Positions 56,535-64,000 of a DNA stretch of 64,000 bases are shown in pieces (position 1 is the first letter of the stretch; each line of letters begins with the position of its first letter). This stretch comes from Gambelia wislizenii. Lineage: Eukaryota > Chordata > Lepidosauria > Squamata > Crotaphytidae. The notes beneath the pieces were generated by a model. The model had not been told where the DNA came from, ran no database searches, and saw only the letters and a program-made list of their open reading frames with translations. The DNA lies in the NCBI GenBank assembly GCA_030847615.1, contig JAUMIR010000004.1, positions 270,033,501-270,097,500 on the forward strand, given 5' to 3'. The position numbers were made by a program, and so were the translations under genes.

Positions 56535-57118
56535 CAAGATCAAGGGAAGTAATTGTGCCACTGTATTCTGTTTTGGTCAGACCTCACCTGGAATACTGTG
56601 TCCAGTTCTGGGCACCACAATTCAGGAAGGATATTGAGAAATTGGAAAGTGTCCAGAGGAGGGCAACCAGGATGGTGGGAGGTCTGGAAGCCACTCCCTA
56701 TAAGGAGTGGCTTAGGGAGCTAGGCATGTTTACTCTGGAGAAGACTGAGAGGTGACATGATAGCCATGTTTAAATATTGGAAGCAATGTCATACTGAGGA
56801 TGGGGCAAGCTTGTTTTCTGCTGCCCCAGAGACTAGGACATGAAGCAATGGGTTCTAACTACAGGAAAAGAGATTCCACCTAAACATTAGGAAGAACTTC
56901 CTGACAGTAAGAGCTGTTTGGAAGTGGAATACACTGCCTCATAGTGTGGTGGAGTCTCCTTCTTTGGAGGTTTTTAAACAGGCTGGATGGCTATCTGTCA
57001 GGAATGATTTGATTGTGTATTCCTGCATGGCATGGGGTTGGACTGGATGCCCTTGAGGTCTCTTCCAACTCAAGGGTTTGTATGATTCCAAATTCTATGA
57101 TTGTATGATTCCAAATTC
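56535..57118 (+). mobile_element. CR1 LINE 3' fragment
   Basis: The frame at 56555-56755 reads [20 protein letters not shown] and onward, a CR1 C-terminal RT segment. The rest continues to the CR1 3' end, with GGATGCCCTTGAGGTCTC and repeated TTCTATGATTGTATGATTCC at the terminus. It is 5'-truncated. Confidence 0.88.
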
Positions 57119-57295
57119 CAATACAGATTTTTTAAAATATTTTTTTTAAGTTGCATATTCTAATATATGGGTAAGCTACAAAAAGTTTTCTTTCCTTCTT
57201 TCCATCTCTATTATGTGGACATGTTGTAACTGCAACCAAATCTTTAATGTGTACTTCAAGAAGTTTACCTCCAGTTCTCACATGTGCTACATACA

Positions 57296-57910
57296 CTCTC
57301 TCTCTCTGGCTTTTCTTCGCAAACGAAGATTCAGGAAGGACTCATCCCGCGCCTTCTGCAAGCGCGCTGATGACTAAAAAGGCCAATCCGAGATAAACAA
57401 GTCCGGTTGCAAAAAGTGCAGCAGAAGGTCTCCTTGGGTGATGTTTTTGGGTTGTGATTCTTTCTGCGTTGTCGTTTCTCTTCAAGACTTGTTCGTCGTG
57501 AGTTCTCAAATAAGGCTGCAGCATTGTGGATAGTGCGTCTCCATGCCTCCCGATGTGAGGCCAGGGCAGACCACCGTTGGTGATCAATCTGGCCAAGCCT
57601 GAGATGTTGTTTCAGGGAGTCCTTGTATCGCTTTTTTGGAGCGCCCCTCCCACGCTGACCCGTGGCGAGTTCACCGTAGAGTAGTATTTTTGGGAGGCGA
57701 TGGTCCTCCATCCTAGAAACGTGCCCTGCCCAGCGCAGCTGTGTTCTCAATATCATGGCCTCAATGCTGGTGATCCCTGCTTGTTCAAGGACAGCAACAT
57801 TCGTCACATAGTCAGTCCAGTGTATATTTAGGATTGTGCGTAGACAGCGCTGATGAAAGCGCTCGAGGAGTCGTAGGTGGTGGCGATAGGTAACCCATGT
57901 TTCAGATCCA
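57296..57910 (-). mobile_element. Zinc-finger LINE insertion with 17-bp target duplication
   Basis: CACATGTGCTACATACA occurs at 57279-57295 and exactly again at 57911-57927. The inserted 615 bp is the LINE C-terminus, a 3' UTR of only about two dozen bases with the hairpin CTTCGTTTGCGAAG, and an (AG)n tail of about 12 bp. The exact duplication and unbroken frame indicate a relatively recent insertion. Confidence 0.9.
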
Positions 57911-57915
57911 CACAT
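57331..57915 (-). pseudogene. LINE RT C-terminal region, open but 5'-truncated
   Basis: The 194-codon open frame encodes SETWVTYRHHLRLLERFHQR, then LRWAGHVSRMEDHRLPK, RRKNHNPKTSP and a Cys/His finger CTFCNRTCLSRIGLFSHQRA followed by C. This is the region after the RT core in this LINE. The only ATG (57913-57915) lies in the target-site duplication, not in the element, so translation would be accidental. The catalytic domain is missing. Confidence 0.85.
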
Positions 57916-57927
57916 GTGCTACATACA

Positions 57928-58568
57928 AATATCACATATATATATATACACAGAGAGAGAGAGAGGCTTAAATCTTATTGTTAGTCCCAACTTATTGTTA
58001 GAACCATTGTATCAATTGGTTTTACCTACATGTTGGCTCACCATGCAGTGACTGATTGAATGGGTCTACTCTAGTTGCTACTAACAGGATTCCAGCCATA
58101 GTGTTATAGTATGCACAAGTACTACAATACTCTAGTGGTATCTGATGGCTTTCATATCAGTGGGATGGTATATTTCATGTAGTCAAAATCTTTGATGCAT
58201 CCCAGCATCCTGCCATGCACATACCTTCGTACTTTCATTCAAAATATGGAGCACTTAACTTGAGCTTTCCCCCCATGTCATGAAAAAATACAATAATTTC
58301 TAACATGAGACAATGTTATAAATCCTGAATTGTGGAAAGGATTTCTGCTTCAGGTGGAAAGATATATAGATTGAGAGGTAACCCACTGTCATGTTTTTGT
58401 TGTATTACATTTTTCTTCTTCAATTTATCCCTTACTACAGTATTATGAGGTTTACAGTGCCTCAAATAATTCAGTCATAAGAAGAGTACATGCAATTTAT
58501 TTGACACAGGAAGTAATCAGTCAAGGGTAGACACAATACTTGTGTGGGATAAAGTTCTGACAGAAGAG
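57928..58568. other. Unassigned DNA
   Basis: It starts with short AT and (AG)n tracts (57938-57964). No gene is seen. Confidence 0.4.
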
Positions 58569-58571
58569 TTG

Positions 58572-60067
58572 GGGCTCAGTTACATGGCACTTGTCATCCC
58601 GGGGAGAAGCGAGATCTGGAGATCTTGAATCTGTCCCATAACTGTTTCCATGGTTTGTCACTGGTAGCAGAAGTCTCTTTTTTTGGATTTGTTGTTTACA
58701 CATACCTCCATCCTGGGAAAGGGGCATACAGCAGAGCTGTATTTTAATTGGTCGGACTTTGGAGGGGACGGGCTTACAAGGGAAGCCTGGCAATGCTGGA
58801 TCCGCCGTTTTTGGTATGGTCAGTCTCAGAGAACCACCACCACCCCTGCCTGCCATAGCTACCCTCGCCTCTACGGAGAACCCCCTGCCCTGTGTGGCTA
58901 CTCCCTCCTACTCTTGCCACTGCGTGAGGTGGGGGTGGCTTCTCTGTGACTGTCAGAGACCTCCCACCCTGTGCAGGTACTCCATCCTGCCTTTGTAGCT
59001 GTGCAAGGTGGGGGTGGCTTCTCCAAGACTGTTAGTCACAGAGAAGCACACCCCACCCTGTGCAGCTATTCCCTCCCACCCTTGCCGCTGTGCAGTGAGA
59101 AGGGTGGCTTCTCCATGACTGTCAGTCTCAGAGAATCCTTCCACCCCTCATAGCTACTCCCTCCCACCCTCATAACTCTGCAAGATGGGGGGTCGCTTCT
59201 CCATGACTGTCAGTCATGGAGAATCCCCTTCATCCCATGCAGCTACTCCATCCCACCCTCGCAGCTGTGTGAGGTGGGGGGTGGCTTCTCCATGACTGAC
59301 AGTCATGGAGAAGCCAGCCCTGCCCAGTGTGGCTACTCCCTCTCACAGCGATAAGGGCAGGTGGGAATAGCCATGTGGGGCTGGGGCAGTTTCTCCATGA
59401 CTGACAGCTATGAGGGCAGGAGGGAGTAGCAGTGCAGGGGGGAGGGGCTTCTCCATGTGTCAGTCACAGAGAAGCCACCCCCACCTCATGCAGCTACAAG
59501 GGCAGTAGGGAGTAGCCACACAGGGCAGGGGGCTTTTCCATAGCTGCCTGGCACGTGGGGAGGGGGGCTTCTCCATAGCCACGTGGGTGTTGGCTCGGCA
59601 CTTGCCCACCTCGTCGCTGACGACAGCTTCTTTCACCGAGGGAATGGTCCCTCAGTGGAGGAAGCCTCTGCAGCCAGTGGTGAGCCAGGAGAAAGGGGCT
59701 GGGGAGGGGAGAAACCTTGTCTGGCTCTCAGCTGGCTGTTTTGGAACCAGCAGAGTACCCTACAGAGGGCCATACCAAAATGGCAGATGAAGAATTGCAA
59801 GACTTCCCTTGCAAGCCTGCCCCCTCCAATGTCTGACCAATCAGAAATCATCCTATTTCCTGGGATGGTTCCTGATTGTTCAGACAACCAATAGCATGGG
59901 TTGTCTCAGACATTCTCCAAAAATGATCCTGAAAAATAGAGGGATGGAAAGTCATGGGTTAACTGTGCTTTTTGCTACCCCTCCTTCTGAATAGGTTGTG
60001 ATGTGTGTGAATTACTAGGGTTCGACACAAATTCTTCTCAGTTTTTTCCCCCAATGTAAATGGGCCC
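58572..60067. mobile_element. GGG-type MITE, ~1.5 kb, with minisatellite core
   Basis: The left end GGGCTCAGTTACATGG is inverted in the right end CCAATGTAAATGGGCCC. Flanks TTG and TTC are near-identical. Inner long inverted arms lie at about 58745-58818 and 59766-59845 (GGTCGGACTTTGGAGGGG versus CCCCTCCAATGTCTGACC; TTTTGGTATGG versus CCATACCAAAA). There is no transposase. Confidence 0.7.
58820..59580. repeat. Degenerate minisatellite with palindromic units
   Basis: Units of roughly 70-100 bp alternate TACTCCCTCCCACCCT, a GTGAGGTGGGGGTGGC-type stretch and TTCTCCATGACTG / CAGTCATGGAGAA. The latter form a local palindrome, perfect at about 59286-59312. Unit orientation appears to flip after about 59340, consistent with the foldback nature of the host element. 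Confidence 0.75.
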
Positions 60068-62189
60068 TTCGGCTCCAAGAAAATACCAAATTAAAGTCAC
60101 CCAGACAACCTGAACTGTAAAATACCTCGGTGATGCATGTACCACTTGAAACTTCTTAGTTTTAGACTCACTGCTGAAACTGAGTTCAATATTGCCATTT
60201 ACTTATTTTAAAAAAATTATTTTTATTGAAGTACAAATAGAAAAAAATATGTAAACAAGTCAAGCATATTGATACATACGTATTTTAATTGTTTATTTAG
60301 ATAAATTTCAGTTAAATTTTCCATGCACATATTCAAACTTATATCATCTATCATCTATCTCATTCTTTCAGTCTCTCTCTTGCATTCTTCTTTTCCTATG
60401 CCCCATTCCATTCTCGTTCTATTCACCAATCCAAATTACCAGTATTGCCATTTTCAAAGAGTTTCTCAAGTAAAAGGAATCTCATCATTGCTCAATGTCC
60501 TAGCAATAATTTCTGTAGTTCTCAGCACTTACAATACATTTGCTTTCATTTATGCCAGGCTGTGCAGTTCAAGGTAGTATTTTTTTAATGCATTATGCCC
60601 CTATAGTAGTCAGTAGGAGTGTAAATCTTCACTTGTTTCATTCTTACATGCAGGAACAAATAATTTCAACCATTCTTTCCCCATTAAACAAGAATATAAG
60701 GGATTTCTGTGCAGGTCTTATTTGCACTTTGGATTTGTAAAAATAATTTGCAGGGGGGGGAATTCTGCAGGAAATTAGATATTTTGCATGGAAACTTGCC
60801 CACCAAAGAGTATTTAATCTTGATAGACATGGAAATAGCAGATGGAAGACCAAGGCCCCCACATCTTATTTGTAGTCCTAACTAGAGTAGACCCAATGAA
60901 TCAACAGAATTTTTGTAAATTTTTGTAAGTTTTTGTTAAATCACCATTTAACAATATATCTGGCGGGTGTGATTAACAATAGGAGCAAGGTCCAAATCTC
61001 CTGTTTGTACATTGTTTAACTTACTAATTTTTCAGTAAGTCCATCTGGGAAGGAACTTGAGAACAGCAAGAATCTTGAGCTTCTGAATCTGAGGTAACAT
61101 CTACAGCCAAATCAGCATTTGATATTGGAAATGCAACTTGCAACAAGTGGGGCCAACAGCAAAATGTTGCAGTTTTTGAGCATTCATGTTTAGGGTTCCA
61201 GCAAGCCAACCTTATCCTGTTCTACAATAATCTGTCCTGCACACACAAATATTCCTTGCATCGGCATTGCACAGCCATGGAGAATGCTCACTTTTCACTG
61301 GGTTGTTTTCAGTTCCCCATATGTTTGGCTGTTTCTTGAAGTTAAAAAAAATATTTGTGGAATGTAATTCACTGATGTGGTAGTTAATCTATTTGCTTAA
61401 AATTAGTATATACAACAGGGAGCATTATGTATTTAAACAATGACTTTGTTGTTCATAATGCACTATGTGCAATGACAACAAACTACCATAATATGAAATG
61501 TCTCCTTTGTTTCCTGAAAACATCTACAGCTGACTCTTCGCAATGGGCTTTTCAACACAAGAGGTACAGCAATGATTCCAAATTGCAGCTGCTGACATTT
61601 GCAACAGACTTGAATACAGCACACTGTACTATGATTCAAAAACAAATTCTCAGTTCTGTCACATCCATTTGATTCCACTCCTTAATTGTTTTCAGCAGCA
61701 TGCTTCTTTTACCCCTGTGGTTAGCTGCTAGGGATTTTCTACATAGGAAGTTTAGTTGGTATGCAATTGGTTCAGTAACAATGCATGAGTTGGGAATATG
61801 ACATCAACAGAAATGAAACACAGGGTTTTAACAAAGGTTAAGAGAGCTGCAGTTCACATTCACATTAACATGATGCTAATTTTATAATTTGTTCCTTATG
61901 AGTTATGATTACTCACATCTCCTCTCAAAAATGATTTGTGATTTAAATATTATTTTCTCAAAATTAATCTCAGGCTGAAATCTTTCAACCAAAGCTTCCA
62001 AGATGGCTAACAATGCAATAATTTAAAGCAATTTTAAAACCAATAAATCAACACTCCAAAAATCAGTGGGGGGGGGAATGTAAGAACTGAAAACAGAAGT
62101 AAAACCAGCCATACAAACAACAGCAGAAATAGAACTATTGATTCAAAGAGAGTAAAATCATCTTAATATGACCCAAAGAATGTAGTAAA
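60068..62189. other. Unassigned DNA, with a possible L1-like 3' block
   Basis: AAATTATTTTTATTGAAGTAC at about 60216 and the following AT-rich 200 bp resemble the insert at 63524-63691, possibly a reverse-oriented L1 3' end. The rest shows no gene or named repeat. Confidence 0.35.
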
Positions 62190-62290
62190 ATCATCATCAA
62201 GGAAGTACCTCTGGGGAAAGCATTCCACAACAATAGTGCCACCAATGAAAAGGTTCTGCTGTGCTTCTTAAGGTCATGGCACACAGACTG
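62190..62290. repeat. L2-like LINE fragment
   Basis: AAGTACCTCTGGGGAAAGC and ATTCCACAACAATAGTGCC match the L2-type block at 39540-39580. Confidence 0.4.
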
Positions 62291-62472
62291 AAGTCTCTGA
62301 GGAGATTCATATGTGAATGAAATAATGAATGAATCAGAAAGGCAATTTTCATAATGTTCATATTGGCAAAACTGGCGTTCAAATAGGAAAATTCAAATTT
62401 GAAACTTGGGGTAAACGTTACATTTCAGTGTCATGTTTTGAATAGAACAGAGGAACAGATGTGCATCAAACA

Positions 62473-63080
62473 GGCCCCATCTATACGAGGGGAGGTGGAA
62501 CAGAGTACCTCACAGTAATGGCATTTTGCAGCAGCAGCAACTTATCTTAACAGTGTTTTTGATCCCAGAAGACCCCAGAAAGCTTTGCATGCCAGATGTC
62601 AGCCATGACTGATTTACTTGCATTAGTACTTTGCCAATGCTGAACTTAAAAAAAAAAGTTGTCTAAGGTGTGCTAGAGCAATACAGATTTTTTTTTGAGT
62701 TAAAAGGACAGCAAAACAAACAAAAAAACACACACCCCATTTTATCGCCTTAGCAATCTCTCACTGAGGTAAAAATCCAACATGGTGGCAGCGAGCACTG
62801 ACCCTTTTAGAAAGCCATGTCCCTTGCGCTCGTCTGGCCAATCAGCATTGAGCTTCCTCTCATGTGGGAAGGTGATTAAAAGCATCTTCTTGTCCTAATG
62901 AGCAGGAATGCATACCCCCTTCCCTGTTTTTAAAAAACTACAGGAGACTTTTCCAGCACTGTTTTTGCTATTTTGGGCCCCTCCCCTTATGAATATTGTA
63001 GATTGATGTGGGATCCCATTTAGACAGGTTGTATTCCTAACAAATTCCATGGGGGTTATTTTCACCATTTAGACAACCCC
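62473..63080. mobile_element. Possible GGG-type MITE
   Basis: GGCCCCATCTATACGAGG on the left resembles the 22735 terminus, and ACCATTTAGACAACCCC on the right is a plausible inverse end. No matching target duplication is visible, so the right boundary is uncertain. Confidence 0.4.
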
Positions 63081-63364
63081 TTTGTTTGATAAACCACATT
63101 TCATATTTGCTTTTTCAATAAAGGGTTGTTTAAAAATTATTCTTGCCCAAACTCAAATGCTGTTGTATCTGAATATCTAGCAGAAAGTGTCTCATTTCAC
63201 ATCTCAAAATATCAGAACTGAAAGATTTTACTGATTTGATGTCAAATAGGTATGTTTATGATTTTCCTTTTTGTAGCAGCAGGTGAGAAGAAATCCAAGT
63301 ACTGTACTAGTATTTCTGATACACACTGGCCTGAATCCTATTGGACAGTCTCAACTAGAGAATA

Positions 63365-64000
63365 ATAATAGAATCATAGAATCATAGAGTTGGAAGGGAC
63401 CATAAGGGCCATCCAGTCCAATCTCCTGCTAAAGAACTCCTGAAAGATGCCCATCCAACCTCTGTTGTACAACCTCCAGACATAGAGGGTCCACCACCCT
63501 CCAAGGCAGTCTATTCCACTATTTTTAAAAAATATTTTTATTCAGTTACATCATATGTACACATGTTACTGTAAATTCATATTCATCTGGTTCTATAAAC
63601 TGATAATACTATTATATATAGTTTTGATAAAAATGTATAGACAAAATATACAAGAAAAAAATATACAGTTATCCTGGTTAAACTAATAAGCCTATTCCAC
63701 TATTGAACAGTTTTTACAGTCAAGAAGTTCTTCCTATATGATTTGGTGGAATCTCTCTTGTTTTAATTTGAATCCATAGGTTCTTGTTCTTTTCTCTAGT
63801 GCAGCAGAAAACTAGTGTTGCAGGAACCAGACTCAGGACCACTAGTTCACTCCATCTTCTACATGGCATTCCTTCAGATATGCCTATTATGTTATTGGCA
63901 TGAAAAGTATTACTGGCCCCACCATGACCAAGTCTACATTAGTTATTCAGTCAGTTATTTCTCATAAAGCAATTCCTTTCTTACTTGCTTAGTAGGCTTC
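63365..64000 (-). mobile_element. CR1 LINE 3' end, running off the window
   Basis: The 3' terminus is ATAGAATCATAGAATCATAG (reverse of repeated TCTATGATTC), followed by GGGCCATCCAGTCCAATC and CR1 coding remnants continuing to the window edge. A 168-bp insertion at 63524-63691 splits it. Confidence 0.85.
63524..63691 (-). mobile_element. Short retroposed insert with 13-bp target duplication
   Basis: CTATTCCACTATT is repeated at 63511-63523 and 63692-63704. The insert begins with a T-rich tract (reverse of a poly-A tail) and is AT-rich, suggesting an L1-type 3' fragment integrated by target-primed reverse transcription. Confidence 0.7.

Noticed and set aside
58683..59153. Overlapping open frames of 60-88 codons near 59 kb
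   Set aside because: They arise from the minisatellite in the 58572-60067 element and have no family features.

Overview
The window looks like a non-coding-rich piece of a vertebrate nuclear genome, most likely from a squamate reptile (lizard or snake). The reasons are one intact, intronless class A GPCR gene, many CR1 LINE copies, tRNA-derived SINEs with a CORE/MIR-like body, a BovB-type SINE tail, and an unusual abundance and variety of DNA-transposon MITEs. The species assignment is inference from repeat style.

Only one host gene is convincingly present: NPBWR1, the neuropeptide B/W receptor, at 2983-3978 (+), 331 codons in a single open exon. I see no bacterial-style operons, tRNA or rRNA genes, or CRISPR arrays.

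The other ~60 kb are layered transposable elements. (1) CR1 LINEs lie at 8383-11170, 17738-19440, 22545-23985, 44403-46145, 55205-57118 and 63365-64000. (2) A second LINE family, with a C-terminal Cys/His finger, has seven 3' ends in the window. Its 3' end is a stop codon, a tiny hairpin and an (AG)n tail; the clearest copy is 57296-57910 with a 17-bp target duplication. (3) Two SINE types are dispersed throughout. (4) Many non-autonomous DNA elements occur: hAT-like with 8-bp duplications, Tigger/pogo-like with TA, and two broad groups with mostly 3-bp duplications. One of these groups has GGAGATTWTCAG-type ends, the other GGG-YC-RTTTACAY-type ends.

The most striking structure is a ~330-bp foldback family with four copies (A 25669-26793, B nested at 25847-26639, then 33942-34272 and 43214-43543). 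The copies reconstruct to 329, 328, 331 and 330 bp. Each is almost wholly palindromic, each arm carries its own GC-rich sub-hairpin, and each is flanked by a 3-bp A/T duplication (TTT, TAA, TTA, TAT). At 25669-26793 one copy sits inside another, and a solo LTR with a CCGG duplication sits inside the inner copy. Two further elements contain long GC-rich minisatellites (50455-51650 and 58820-59580). Nested insertions with readable duplications let much of the insertion order be recovered by eye.
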